From NCBI RefSeq assembly GCF_010093535.1, contig NW_022985164.1, positions 884,869 to 948,868 on the forward strand: a stretch of DNA of 64,000 nt, written 5' to 3'. The DNA is from Lindgomyces ingoldianus. Taxonomy: Eukaryota; Ascomycota; Dothideomycetes; Pleosporales; Lindgomycetaceae. Each line of letters opens with the position of its first letter. The stretch's first letter is position 1. The notes beneath the pieces are model-generated. The model was not told the DNA's origin. It saw only the letters and a program-made list of their open reading frames with translations, and made no database searches. Of this stretch, positions 1 through 11,554 are shown one piece after another. Both the position numbers and the translations under genes were made by a program.

Positions 1-294
1 GTTAGACAAGGGCCATTGTGGAGTTGGTGATATAGCATTGGCGTTCCCTCTACTATCAGGAGGCGTCAGGTCCTGCGGGCGCGGCCTGTTCTGAACGGAG
101 AACTGGGAAACAAGCTGATTTGGCCTCTGAGGAAGTCCTACTATTCGCGAACGATCCGGAAGCTGTCCTTGCGTTTGCGCCGCCATCAACCTTTCTCGCG
201 CTGCTCGCACCGATCCCTTTCTGCCATTCGTATCGTCTCCATCTCCTTCTGGCACGCCATAGGGCCGACCGGCCAGTCGGGAATCGTAACTCAT
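1..294 (-). CDS. N-terminal part of an unrecognised gene, cut by the window edge
   Basis: On the minus strand an ATG at 294 opens a frame that stays free of stops to base 1, giving 98 codons of an unfinished protein. It begins MSYDSRLAGRPYGVPEGDGD and is hydrophilic and rich in Arg, Gln, Pro and Ser, with short segments such as RAARERLMAAQ and LTPPDSRGN. It looks like the disordered N-terminus of a larger protein. No domain is visible and I do not recognise the family. Another minus-strand frame (56-793) overlaps it but reads as low-complexity leader, so this frame is preferred. The gene body must lie to the left of the window. The start is the first ATG and is not otherwise supported. Confidence 0.55.
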   Translation of the reverse strand, partial: MSYDSRLAGRPYGVPEGDGDDTNGRKGSVRAARERLMAAQTQGQLPDRSRIVGLPQRPNQLVSQFSVQNRPRPQDLTPPDSRGNANAISPTPQWPLSN

Positions 295-2909
295 GAATAG
301 TCTGGAGGAATGGTGGCGGTGGTTTGTGTCTGTATACCGACACGGGTCTGGTGTTGGGCGAATGTTCAGGAGGTGGGGGGGAAATGGTCAGAACTGTTCG
401 CAGCTCAAGCTGGGGAAAGACTCGTCCGTTTGCACTTGTCTCAGAAAGCGCAGCGAGCCGCTGAAAGCGGGGGGGGGTTGCAACCACTAGCGGGCAAACG
501 AAGAGGCCGACCGTACCTTGGGCCAGGGCAGTGGGTGAGTGGGGCGAGGCCGTAAGGAAAGGGTACCTTCGGAAACAATTACAAATTGCAAGAGGCCTCG
601 CGATGCTATGAGGCCAGCTCCAACGTATGGACAGCTTAATGGAGGGCGCACGGCAGAGATAGCTAGGATGGAACAGGGTGTCGGTACCCAGACGTGCCGA
701 AGACAATGGTTCCTTGCTTAGGGTAGACGCGAGTAGCTGCAGTTTCGGTGTTAACGAGACTAGGAGGTTGGAGGCGATAGGCCCGGGGATCATGTATTAG
801 GAATTATGGAAACCTATACCCTCTTAGAATTGGACAATATCCCTAGCATAATAGGAAGCGAATAAGAGAGTGAGGGCCATTCAGGCACACGACAATGCAA
901 GCAGCAGAGGTGAAACCGCAGCCCACGAGGGAAGCGCACATTGCTGAAGGACAATAGTAGAAGAGAGGAAAGTTAATGAGCTTTGATAGGAGGGAAAACT
1001 TGTGACAATGTCCGTTGCAGCGCGGTGAAGTAGATTTCCAAATGCGGGTTTCAGAAGGAACGCGATACGTACGCTATCGCAGCATTGGCATGGCTGCAAG
1101 GCGAAGATGTTGCTCAAACAGAGGCCGTCGGAAGAAATCGCTCGAGGGTCCGAAAAGGCAGATATGGCGATGGGTACGGAGGAGTTAATTGCAAGAGAGC
1201 GGTGAGGTTGGGGCGTTGTGTTAGGAATAGCTGATATATTTAACTCGCAGCACATAAGAATAGGGCTGAGGCGTATGGATAGGGGGAACGTCAACGAAAG
1301 AAAAGAACGGCAAAGGCCAGCAGCTGGGCGGCGAAGAGAGGAGCGTCAAGCCCGCGAGAAGAGCTTCACCGACACCTAGAGCCGGTGGTGAGGATGGAGG
1401 AGGGAAGACAGAAACGGATGCGGAGTCGAAGTCTTGACACACTGAGAGACTTGTGGGTGGTCTGGGCGGACAGTTGAGGATGGCAGGGGACTTTTGGTCA
1501 GGTCAGGCGCACTGACCTGGAACAGCAAGCCCGCAAGCCTCTGAGCAAAGACAAGAAGACGCCATCCCGGAGAGCTCCAGATAGAGAGATCAGGGGTGGC
1601 CATAGCTAGTGTGATTGGACAGCTGATGGTGAGACACTAGCGCAAGTCGCTTTGCGATACCGAGCACACACAAAAGAATAGCGAGAGGGGAAAGGCAACA
1701 GGCGAAAGAGGAGATGCCGACAAGAATATTCCGATATCACACTCGCTTCAAGAGACACCGCCTATCGCATGCTGTGGCGCTCGTGGGCCAGCTCCAAAGG
1801 CCATTCCAGCTGGCCGTTGAGAAAACTTATTTGTGTCGCCAGTCGCAGTCGCACCCCAACTGCCCGTCTCCACCGTCCTTGGGTGGAGCATAATTTTCAG
1901 TCCCGAGATTTGCGGCGGCCCTGGCCCCGTGCGTTTGAGGCATGGCTGGCCTGTTCGACCATCCGAGGTCATCGCTTCCTGAGTCGAAGGCAGCAAGCCA
2001 CCACCCGTGCATTATTTTCTCAGACAAGCCGCGTTGCTGGCAGCGTTCGCATCAGCTCCCTGTCCGCGTTTGTGCGACGCGCTGCCCATCCGGAGGAGGA
2101 TATCTATCCTTTGAGCCCCAGCGAGGACTGGGCTCAATGCACTCCCCTCTGGAGCAGCCTTGAGGTGCAGCTGCGCGTGACGAGGCTTTGCTGCTCAGGC
2201 TGAGACTGAGACTTGGAGCCAGCGAAATGAATTAAGGATTCCGGGGTTATATTAAGGTACGTACCAGCGCAGCGGAGACGGTAGCAGCAACGACTGTCTG
2301 CCGCCGTGCTCTCCCCGAAGATGACACCAAGAGAAGAAGACGGGAGAGACAGGACCGAGCTATTCGTAGATGCGACGAGAGAGATTTCGCCGCCGAGGGA
2401 TCGATCACTCAGTGGCACTGTTGGTAAGCCGTGGCCGGATTGTATCAGGTGGAGTGCTACATCCAGTCCTCATCATTTCCTTCTGCTTCCGTTCATCTCT
2501 CATTCAACGTCAGCCAAGTTAGAATTCTATTCCAGGGTCGCTTATCTGTCCTTACGTGGTACGCCCTGTTTGGTGTTCAATTTCTACGGTGATCCATCAC
2601 TTGTGCTGCTTTGCGGTGCACTCAATATGCATCCATGGGCAATTTTGGGCGTGCCGGAAACACCATTGCGCCTTCATGATCGGGTCGTGACTGCCGCAGC
2701 ATTTGGTGCCGACTACTGGATAATGCGGTAGCACGCGGCTCCCAACAAACCGCGACCTAAGTACTTTCGCCTTCTTGGAACTTGTCAAATACAAACTCAA
2801 TCTGCCCATCAGCGAGTCATCATCCTTTGGGCATCCGCCCCTCCAGCGGGCCAATCTATACATGCCACTTCGCGCTCTCCAGAACCTGCTCCACTAATTC
2901 TTCATCGCA
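295..2909. other. Intergenic stretch, no supported gene
   Basis: About 2.6 kb between two divergently oriented genes, so it should hold both promoters and leaders. Several frames of 70-144 codons are open on both strands, for example 881-1294 minus, 1769-2203 plus and 2306-2731 plus. Their translations are rich in Ser, Pro, Arg and Trp, have no domain signature and overlap one another. I regard them as chance frames. A purine-rich stretch on the plus strand at about 900-1450 corresponds to pyrimidine-rich leader sequence on the minus strand. No RNA gene or repeat was recognised. Confidence 0.5.
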
Positions 2910-4442
2910 ATGTCTCTTCTCCAGCACGTGAGTCGCTCAATCGAGCGGTTACTTAGACGGTTTTTTGAAACACACAATCTCAACTGAGCACATAGGAAAT
3001 TACTCCAGATAGGGGCATTCATCTCCAGAAAAGCATGTCGCCAGTGTCTTTCCAACCCACAGCCTCACCAACTCGTCACATCAACGGTATGTCGTCTCAT
3101 TATAGTTGTTCAGCAAAACACACTGAGGAAACACCACACAGACCCTCACCCCATTCAGCCTGGAAGTGAATTTAGGCGAAAGGGGCAAACATACCATTCC
3201 CAGGCTCATCACTTATCTCCATTCAGAAGCTTGTCCCTGTTTCAATGTGACGAAAATCTAGATACCCGTTGTTTGCAGGAATCCCCTGACGGCGGCGTTT
3301 CTTTACATTCGTCTGATATCACAGGAACTCCGAACATCAGGACACCTCCATCCTCAAAACGAATCGCGAATGTCGGCATACGACGCTCTCAATACACCTC
3401 TGTATTGTTGGAATCTCCTGCACGGCCTAGCCACGCAAGCCGAATGAGACAGATTTTCGAGGAAGCAAGTTTCGGAAAGGTGGTGTCGTCAGCTAGCAAT
3501 GGAATGGTAGCCTACCCGCAGCTCCCAAACACCTCCCGAGCGCACTCTCCAACCGATCGGCACCCTCAATCGTCATATGGCCCAGGATTCCTACTGCCGT
3601 CCAATAGGCCCGATTCAGCCGAGGCAACCCCAGAACGTTTACAAAGACCCACGAGTTCGGAAAACTTATCTGAATCCTGGTCCGGCGATTCAGACTATCT
3701 CATCACCGAGCATCGCTATCATCGATCTTCACGTTCTATATCACCTCAACCTCGGATTGATGATTGGCTATCCACCGTCTCCCAAGAAGACGGCTTTTCA
3801 GAAGAGAAATGTGTTGTTCTCAGATCCCAGGCCACGAATAGCGTCCCAAGCGCTAGTAGCATTCTTCCCAGCCATTATAACCGTACCCCGCCACCTTCCG
3901 TTCTTATGAGCTCTGCAATCCCATCGAATCCAGTACTAGCACACCCAGGAAGACTACATAGACAAGTACTAGATGTCTGTCTTTCTAAAACGGAAGTTGA
4001 CCAGCCTCCTAAGCTCGAGGCATCACAGTACCATGGCATTCTCCTTCCTCCTGAGACACCTCCTGGCACTACTAGAAGCCAGCTCAAGCAATCGTGCACA
4101 CCGCATGAGAGCATCGATTTAGATGACGGCGGCATACAACTGAGTCCGTTGAGCCCGAACGTGTGCATCGCGCGTGGCCCATCACGTTATCATTCATCAC
4201 TGCGAAGAGGAAATGCTCTCGGGATGCCAATTACTCCAACGAGAAGAGAGGGTGTCTTGGTTGAGCTACCTCGGAGCGAAATCTTCGAGGAGATCCGGGA
4301 AACCCACGAAAACCCTTCGCGCATATCCAGCACTCCTACAAGGAGACCAGCACGGCGTGGGCGGGCGTCGCAGACTGTCGGGTATTTAGAGACTGCAAAT
4401 TCCGCGAGAAGGTCTGGCGGTGTTATGCTTGAAGGTCTTTAG
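2910..4442 (+). CDS. Ser/Thr/Pro-rich hypothetical protein, three exons
   Basis: The model joins 2910-2927, 2996-3086 and 3142-4442 into 469 residues. Both introns are canonical: GTGAGT..TAG (68 nt) and GTATGT..CAG (55 nt). They keep the frame exactly, and the main exon has no ATG near its 5' end, which is why the tiny first exon MSLLQH is preferred. The protein is dominated by Ser, Thr, Pro and Arg and has many S/T-P sites, for example TPPSSKR, LLPPETPPGTT, LSPLSPN, MPITPTRREG and SSTPTRRPARRGR. It has no membrane segment and no recognisable fold. Such composition is common in phosphorylated, disordered regulatory proteins, but that is only inference. The most ordered part may be the segment around VLVELPRSEIFEEIRE near residue 410. 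Function unknown. Confidence 0.7.
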
Positions 4443-6288
4443 GTTTTGCTCCTAATAGACTAAAGAACAGGGTACAAGGCTAGTAGCTGGGATTATTTTA
4501 TACTTTACTTGGTTATGAATCGGGTGGAGGCGTGGGTTAGTATTTGTGGAATAGTCCATCAACCACAGTACGTATCTCATCTTTGTTTCCAGTCGTATAG
4601 ATAATTAGAATCCCAGGAAGAGAAATAGGACAGTATATTTGTTGTATCCACTGACTGATATGAAAATTGTAGTTTGTGACTGTAATGAGCATGAATCAGC
4701 CAGTATGAGATGTATCTCCTTCAGTACTCTTCCTCAGATTAGCTGTCTGAGCATGGCTTAACTTTAATGTCAATGGAACGTCTAGAAAGGGGTTACCTAC
4801 TTCCTAGCTTTGGTTCTTCCTTTGTAAGACAAAAGATCTGTAAACCGGATATTTACAGTAAGAAAGATGTCGCAAAGGAAGCAGAAACAACGCTACTATT
4901 GTGCAGAAGGCGCCCTGGCGACAAAGTATGCGCGTGCTAGATAACAGCTGTCGGCCAAGGTGTCGTGCGAGTCGGGCATTCTCAATCAATCATCACAAAG
5001 TTACATTCTGGCTCATCAAACTCTTCCTTAAAGCCATTGTCTCCACCGCCTCCACCTTCAGTAACTATCCTCAGCCTCCCAGCAGAAATCCATCCTAAGA
5101 TAGGCTCCTGCTTTCCGATCTCCTCGGTGTCCATGTACCGACAGTTCCTCCGAGAACACTTTAAAATTTCGGTACGGCATGTGGTCAGATGGTGAATTCC
5201 CTTTCCTCTCCATGGGCTTTGGAATAAAAGCTAAGCTCTCTCGGCGCACTGAATTCGAAGCTGATGTGATGAGGATGTTGAAGAAGTGGGAGCAAGTGAA
5301 GCATTATAAACTTGAATCCCCGTCGGAGAGCTTCGTCGGATTCTGGCCGCGTTGTTGGGGAAGCCAGAGAAATGTGGAGGTGGACTAATTCCCCTGGGAG
5401 GAGACCGTCAAAGGCTTGAAAGGGAACCAGAGGCGAAGATTACCGAACCACGATGCTAGCGTATGGTATCGTCTGTGTGGCTGACCCCAGACGACGCCAT
5501 CATGTGGAGCGAGTTCATCTGGCAAGAGGAATAAGCTACTAGATCCCGATACAGACGTCACTTAGTTAAAGAAAGTTCACCACCCACGCGACTCCTTAGC
5601 CGGTCTCTTTCCTTATAGTTACCACGGTCTCTGATGCCTAATATCCTTTTCATCTCTCACCCCATAATCAGCGACACTAGCGAGCGCGCCGTTAAATTCA
5701 TTGCCAGTACATCTGGGATTTACTCGAAGCACACAGCGGCAACGATGTCAGGGTGTATAAGGTGGCAACGCAACTCATGCTCCAACGCCCAACCTCCTGC
5801 CCACACCTGAGCTATCGCAATTTTACTTTAGTGTCTCCTCAGGACTGCTAGAACCGTTTTCTTGGGAATGGGGCTATTTCTGTGGGGTGGTTGAATACTC
5901 TCGCTCGGGTGAACATCGCCGTTCCTACTAGACAAGCCTTGCGTTGGACCAGGAAACCGAGCACTGCCGTGTGCTAATCTGACGGTGCAGCACGGTTGTG
6001 CTTGAGAGGTCTCGGGGCTCCGGGCTTGAAAACGAGCATAATGTGAAGGTTTGGGTGGTGAGGCGGTTTCAAGTAGACAAGCCGGGAGTTCCCGGGTAGT
6101 TAGCTCAGGCAGAAGTCCCTTGATGCCATGGTGGGGTGTTTTGGTAAGTTCCTCTGGAATCTTAGGGGAACTAAAATTACGCATCTGATTATGACGAATT
6201 GGTCGCGTATTGATTCGGAAGTCGTGCTACGGGTATGGATCTCTTCCCCATGGCTTTGCAATGTGAGGGTTTTCCGTCCTTAGGAGCT
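4443..6288. other. Intergenic stretch with a possible decayed gene fragment
   Basis: No intact gene is supported. Around 5000-5390 two plus-strand frames overlap. One contains VTILSLPAEIH, which resembles the start of fungal F-box or DUF7730-like proteins (LP-x-E-[IL]). The next carries RRTEFEADVMRMLKKWEQVK. They could be remains of a broken gene of that kind, but the frame is lost and no full domain is visible. The minus frame 5828-6184 (118 codons) has no domain features and I do not call it. The stretch also has to contain the 3' end of the upstream gene and the 3' end of the minus-strand gene ending at 6289. Confidence 0.4.
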
Positions 6289-7245
6289 TCATACTCGAAT
6301 GATCTTGCATCCAACCAACTCCCCCCTCACCCTCCCATCTTCCTTCTCTTCAAAGGGCAATACAAGCTCAAACACCTTTATTCCCATCCCGCACACGGCC
6401 CGCAGTGGCTCCAAATACTCATCTTCAGCGGCTGCCATCAACGTCTTCGTAGCTAGTGTCGTGTGGGCAGCTACCGGCACCAACTCAACATGCAAATACC
6501 TTAACGCTTTACACAAAAAGAGTGTTTCCCACGTTCTTTTCCAGAGTTGGAAGTCGAGGTAAGCAGAGGGGAGTTGGACGCCGTGGCAAGTCATGGTGAT
6601 TTGAGTGATGGTAGTGAGTGCAGAGATTGGGAGCAGCCAGGGGAGATAGTTAAGGTTGAGCCAGTGGTCGGTGAAGTCGAAGGTGTTGGTACTGTAGAGA
6701 ATTTTGGAGGCTTCGAAGTAGCTAGTTTTACATTAGGGGGTAACATAAGATACTTTTCGAACACTAGAGGCTAGACACGAAAAGTGGCAAGACGAAAGAC
6801 AAACTCACACAGCTCGACAACTCAACAGTAGCCCCATCCAGCCTTTCCCCTGATCGATGTCCTCATCTTTAATGGTCACCGCAGAATCCCAAGGCACATT
6901 ACTCTCCGAGCTATGGGCAAGACTGATACATTGCTTCTGTTCTTCACAGATAAATCCTAGAAGCGTGTCTCTATCGCGCCAGTACATGTGAATATAATTA
7001 CCTCCTAAGACTCGCTCCCATATCATATTACGTAACTCGAGTGGAAGCCTGGACATTAACAACGAGGACGCTTGTCGCTCATAAACTTCGCAATTGCCCG
7101 AGATAGCTGGCTGGGCTGGTCCACGCTTTGGAAGGGGTCGGGTTTGGAGGGAGTCGGATGGGGATGGAATTGGACTTCCTGGCTGGGGTTGAAGACCAAG
7201 TGAACGAAGGGCGTATTTGATGAAGATGTCGACTTGGTTTATCAT
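6289..7245 (-). CDS. DUF7730-type fungal protein, two exons
   Basis: The model joins 7245-6809 and 6721-6289, giving 289 residues. The 87-nt intron (GTGAGT..TAG) is chosen because splicing restores the family pattern LLSCRAVYFEASKILYSTNT. In the fungal DUF7730 family the matching stretch reads roughly LLLTCR-x-x-Y-x-E-A-x-x-x-LYS-x-NTF. Upstream, LPLELRNMIWERVLGG at about residues 66-81 is the typical F-box-like/DUF7730 entry motif, followed by a short acidic stretch (KDEDIDQGKG). The N-terminal 60 residues are Pro/Ser-rich. The C-terminal part is mostly helical, with WKRTWETLF. Members are very numerous in ascomycete genomes, often without known role, and no enzymatic motif is visible here. 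The length fits the family. Function unknown. Confidence 0.8.
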
Positions 7246-7690
7246 CGTGTAAGAACCGAGTTTACAGGGGAGATATTTGGAGGAAAGGAATGCGTGAAGT
7301 GTTCGTTTGAAATGATGTCCTTAAGGAAGGGGTGTTTGGAACGACTTCGTGAAGTAAACACGGCTTTGTTTTAATGGCTCAGCCTTCGCTTCAGCCGTCG
7401 CTTCGTCTTCATGCGGCCCTGATATTCTGGGACCCTAGGAAGTCTTCCTGCGCACATTATAACACACTTCCCCTCGCATGTAGGTGTTGAGTGAGCATAA
7501 GCAGAAGGACACGCCACTGATCCTCCGAGATGGCCCCCCTCCCCCCCCCGCCAATCACTGACACCTGTACACGTGATGGTATTAGCGTGTCAAGGCCTTG
7601 GCACTCTTCGCAGTAAACAAGTTTGAAAACATTGTGTTCCATCACCTCACGACAGTCTGCCAGCGCCCACCGAACACTTGGCTATTAAAG
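7246..7690. promoter_or_regulatory. Divergent promoter region between the DUF7730 gene and NNF1
   Basis: A 445-bp gap between two divergently transcribed genes, so both promoters must lie here. A C-run tract lies near 7533-7551 about 140 bp before the NNF1 start. No TATA box or defined factor site can be assigned with confidence. Confidence 0.35.
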
Positions 7691-8415
7691 ATGCCTTCGA
7701 TGGCAAATCCAGAGTCTCGCTCTCCCTCGCCAACCCCCGCTCCGCCAGTCGCCGACTCCCCAGGCACGAAAGCGCAGGCCCTCATCAACATCTTCAACCA
7801 TGCCGTCAAGGCGACGCTTGACAAGTGCACACCCGCTAATTTCGCGTCCTGCTTCCCCACCATTGCGCAATATGCGCCGACCACATTGAACGATGTCCAC
7901 AGACAGATCATCGATCAACTAGACCGAACGTGGAAAGCTAACTTCGAAGACACAATAGCCAAGCGCCATGTTGTGAAGGCACTCAATTCGCTTGAGCAAT
8001 GCGTTAAGGACGCGAAGCTTAGGAAAGAACGCGCCGAGGGCAGCGCGAACGGCAGCCCTGTTGAGGTGCCCGTACCGTAAGTAGCCCCCTCAACCAATTC
8101 TGATGAGCCGTGGAGCTAACATGCACCATCTGTAGCCCTCACAGCTTGCCTCCGTCCTCCATCCATCTCGCCCATCTGATGCCCTTCCTCGAGGAACAAA
8201 CCACGTCTCTAAACTCCGAACTCTCCACAACTCAGGCATCGAACACAGAATTACTATCCACCATCACGGCACAGCGTGCCGAGATTGAGGCCCTCGTCCG
8301 AGGTCTGGAGAATGTCGTTCATGATCTAGAAGCTAGCGCACAAATCATGGCCCAAAACGAGGTGCTGGAGCTGAGTAATGAAATTAGGGCTTTTGAGACT
8401 GAGATGAAGACGTGA
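7691..8415 (+). CDS. NNF1: Kinetochore protein Nnf1 (MIND/Mis12 complex subunit)
   Basis: The model joins 7691-8076 and 8136-8415, giving 221 residues; the 59-nt intron is GTAAGT..TAG. The Nnf1 family (PMF1 in animals) builds the four-protein MIND complex that links inner kinetochore chromatin to the KNL1 and NDC80 complexes. The sequence has a Pro/Ser-rich N-terminus. The hallmark helical region follows, with KAQALINIFNHAVKATLDKC and NFASCFPTIAQYAP at about residues 25-65, then FEDTIAKRHVVKALNSLEQC. The second exon carries LAHLMPFLEEQTTSLNSEL and the coiled coil TAQRAEIEALVRGLENVVHD. Length and order match fungal Nnf1. The start is the first in-frame ATG (a second follows three codons later); the frame is open further upstream only without an ATG. 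A single-copy housekeeping gene is expected and no defect is seen. Confidence 0.93.
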
Positions 8416-9178
8416 AGTCAGAGTCTTTGACAGGAACGGCCCGACCCAGTGCTCGTACTCCTTCGCTTGTTCATTCAAATTTCCGAAAGCGCAAGATGGG
8501 GAACACGTGAAGCGACTTTCGTGTCCGGCTCTGCATGTAACGGTGCGGACCGCGCAAGGAAGAGGCCCCACGGAGTCGATGTGGTTATGGTTCGGTGACA
8601 CGAATCAATAACGCTCCTACAATGCGAAGGATGTGGAACTGATCCCGGACCGGCGCAGCCCATAGCCCCACGAGGAATACTAGGGCACCGCAGTGTTTGG
8701 ATTAGCATTTCAAGACAACTTTGGAAGAGACTGCCTTGATATCATACAGATCATTTCAACCTGGTCCTCTCTCAATGTTCAATAAACTATCACACATCTT
8801 GCATTTCACACATGGTCATTCGAATCTCCACCGCGTATGGGCAGTATTCGTGGACCATACGGAATGCACATTGGGTTTTCTCAGTTGGTTTAAACGTCAC
8901 GTGTACCGGACCCACCTTCAAACCATAGATTCTAGACCCCTCTCAATCAAACCCCCCAACCCCCCCTTTTGACATGATCTTCCAGCACAGCAAGGCGTCC
9001 CAGTGCCCGTTGGTACGTACATCACCACTAGTGGTATCTCAACATCAACTTCCCTCAAAGTAGATGACAAGTTGTAATTTGAAGCATCCACGGGCTCTGT
9101 AGCGTTTGCAGAAGTTTTCCTTCCATTGATACTAGTCGCAGCATTCATCTTGCACGCAGCAACCCATTCAGGAGCAAG
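8416..9178. other. Intergenic stretch, nothing recognised
   Basis: About 760 bp holding the NNF1 3' end and the promoter of the downstream gene. A C-rich run (CCCCCCAACCCCCCC) lies at about 8952-8967. Open frames of 77-91 codons on both strands have no domain signature and are not called. Confidence 0.5.
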
Positions 9179-9898
9179 ATGTTCATGAGGCCTCTCCTAC
9201 CCGCCAAGCTACTATGTCTTGTTCCTCTCATTGCAACTACAGGCGCCTTTAAAATAACAGGTTATGCGGATAGTCATTGTACAAATCCGTACACACATGG
9301 CGTGGTCAACCTCCCGACGGGAGTCTGTTTCGACTCCAGCGATAAGGGAGGCTGGGGCAGTTTTCAAGTGTCTGATTTTGACTCTTGCCACTGTATGAGC
9401 CGCCATTTAATTTAAAGGATTCTGCTAATATTGCTAGTTCTCTTATTTCCTAATGGAACACACTGCAATAGATATTTTCCTAGGAAAACGATCGCTGAGC
9501 CCGATATATGCTACGACTCGTCCTGGACCATGTGGATGATCGATTGCGAGCATTCCCCGTCACCCAGCCCGTCACCCTTGCCCGCTCCAAGTTCAGCTTC
9601 GAGCCCAGGTCCCAAACCTAAACGTTACTACCACCACGCTGCGGCCGTCGCAGGAGGTGTTGCTGGGGGTTTATCTGGCCTCTTCCTCCTCATCGGGCTC
9701 GAGGTGATCCTCATCATCCGTCGTAGCAGAAGACATGCACGTGCTGTGGCAAGAGCTCAGGCTGCCCACCTTGCAGACCAGATCGAACTACGCGCTCGGG
9801 ATAGAGGAGAAAGTTCGGGAAGAGACAGCCTAAGCAAGCCGAAGACTGTGCATGTCAAACCAGAAACGCCGATCGCAGCCTCAGAGAGGCCGTCGTGA
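9179..9898 (+). CDS. Secreted/single-pass membrane protein with Cys-rich ectodomain
   Basis: The model joins 9179-9392 and 9438-9898, giving 224 residues. The 45-nt intron (GTATGA..TAG, GCTAAT branch) is needed because it restores the frame at DSCHFLLFPNGTHCNRY. In order the protein has: a signal peptide (about residues 1-24, LLCLVPLIATTGAF); an ectodomain of roughly 100 residues with about eight cysteines and an NGT glycosylation site; a Ser/Pro stalk (SPSPSPSPLPAPSSASSPGP); a membrane segment AAAVAGGVAGGLSGLFLLIG continuing to about residue 168; a basic stop-transfer RRSRRHARA; and a hydrophilic cytoplasmic tail. The layout is like fungal wall-stress sensors or receptor-like surface proteins, but no WSC or CFEM cysteine pattern is visible. 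Its ligand or partner is unknown. Confidence 0.75.
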
Positions 9899-10584
9899 GT
9901 GTGCTGGACCTAAATCTATGAAGGGATCAGTTCGCGAGGTATAGTGTGGCTAGATCAATTAAAAGATTGTTACCCATCATGTTTTGGCCTTCCTGGTTTT
10001 CACGGCTTGGATGTATGGTGTTATTATGGTTGCAGTGGAAAGTTCGTGATTGGGTCCCTGTCTCTCTATTTAATTATGTTGCTCAGAATCCTGTCTTTGT
10101 CCTCGTTTGACTCCTGTACTCACAGCATAGGGCCTCGATCCCGAGGAAAAGCTTCGAAAACACTCTTAATTATTATAGTACTGCTCGAGAAGTATTCAGC
10201 TATGTCTTTTTTCTCATTCTCCAATCTACGAGTCCCTCCATTCATCGTCTTCCTCGCTCACAACACAACCTAAACAACACTCCCGTTTCTGCTGGGTAAC
10301 ACAACACCAGGCCATCTGCAAGCCCAAGCCGGTCCCGCAAGTGCCGACTGCGGGGCCCCGCATGCTGGGAAACTCTCGAAAAATAATGAAGATTAATCTC
10401 AAATTTCCATTTCAGGCAAATTGAAACGCCTCCGGTTAATCGCACTCTACAACTTCAATCTATCCGCACACACCCCAACAACCACCACGAATCTTGCCAG
10501 GGAGATGCAGACTTTGTATTTAATGGACGGCTTGAGCTGTGCTCTGTTTATGTTGTTTTGAAACCTTTATTAAGATACAGGAAT
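9899..10584. other. Intergenic stretch, nothing recognised
   Basis: It contains the 3' end of the membrane-protein gene and the promoter of the AA9 gene. The frame at 9944-10273 is hydrophobic and domain-free and is not called. No repeat or RNA gene was seen. Confidence 0.5.
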
Positions 10585-11554
10585 ATGAAGGTTTCAACTG
10601 CCCTTGCTTTCTCGTTGGCGGCGGAGGTTGTCCACGCTGCAGCACTCCAGCCACGACATTGTACGAATTTGAATTTTCTCGCTGCGGTGGTGATTATCTG
10701 ACACTCGACAGACACCTTCCCTGCTCTTACCGGTTCGACCGATTGGCAATACGTTCGCACAACCGTCAACGCCCAAAGCAACGCGGGTCTTAGCGATGTC
10801 TCATCCGAGCAAATCCGATGCTACACGTCGGGGGCAAAGGTATGGACTTGATACGAACTCTACCAAGGCCTTCGCCTCTCGAATAGAGAACTTACTAATA
10901 CGAATTGCGTTTCTCCAGAGCGCGCAGACAATGAGCGTAGCCGCAGGCGCTAGCGTCGGATTCAAAGCTTCGCCGAACATCTTCCATCCAGGGCCCCTCC
11001 AATTCTACATGGCGAAGGTGCCAGATGGCCAGACTGCCGCTTCGTGGGATGGTGCGGGTAATGTTTGGTTCAAAATATACGCTGAGAAGGCGACGAGTTC
11101 CGGGGGGCAGTTGAGTTGGGGGTCTTTGAGTACGTTGTTTACCACTTCCTCCTTCCTCCAAGCTATTTAGAGTGTAGAGAAAAACGAGTGCTAACATGAT
11201 CACATAGACAAGGGCTCCGTCAGCGTGACGATTCCAAAATCCCTTCCTTCTGGTGATTATTTGCTGAGAGTCGAGCATATTGCGCTCCATCAGGCTAGCA
11301 ACACGAACGGGGCTCAGTTCTATATATCATGCGCCCAGGTAAAGATTACGGGTGGTGGGAGTGGATCACCTTCCCCGTTGGTTTCGTTCCCGGGAGCGTA
11401 CAAGGCAACAGATCCGGGGATTAAGGTCAATATCTATAGTGTAAGTTTGCTATTAGGATGAAAAATAAGATGTCATTCGAGGGAATTTAGCTGACCGTGC
11501 TGATAGGGCGCTACTTCTTACACTCCTCCTGGCCCCCCGGTGTGGACTGGCTAG
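10585..11554 (+). CDS. AA9 lytic polysaccharide monooxygenase (secreted, copper-dependent)
   Basis: Five exons (10585-10660, 10712-10839, 10919-11129, 11208-11440, 11507-11554) give 231 residues. AA9 enzymes oxidatively cleave cellulose or other beta-glucans outside the cell, using a copper ion held by the N-terminal His, a second His and an axial Tyr. Visible here are HYTFPALTG (His1 candidate, residue 25), [34 protein letters not shown] (second His), [38 protein letters not shown] (axial Tyr and partner Cys) and the C-terminal YTPPGPPVW. All introns are 51-79 nt with GT..AG ends. There is no CBM1 or GPI tail, so it is a catalytic-domain-only enzyme. One oddity: six residues, AALQPR, separate the predicted signal-peptide end (VVHA) from the His1 candidate, whereas His normally follows the cleavage site directly. 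Confidence 0.92.

Noticed and set aside
56..793. 245-codon minus-strand open frame
   Set aside because: Low-complexity Pro/Ser/Arg translation without domain; it overlaps the better minus-strand frame 1-294 and probably reads through that gene's leader.
881..2863. Several overlapping frames of 70-144 codons on both strands
   Set aside because: No domain signatures, unbalanced composition, mutually overlapping, and no convincing splice links.
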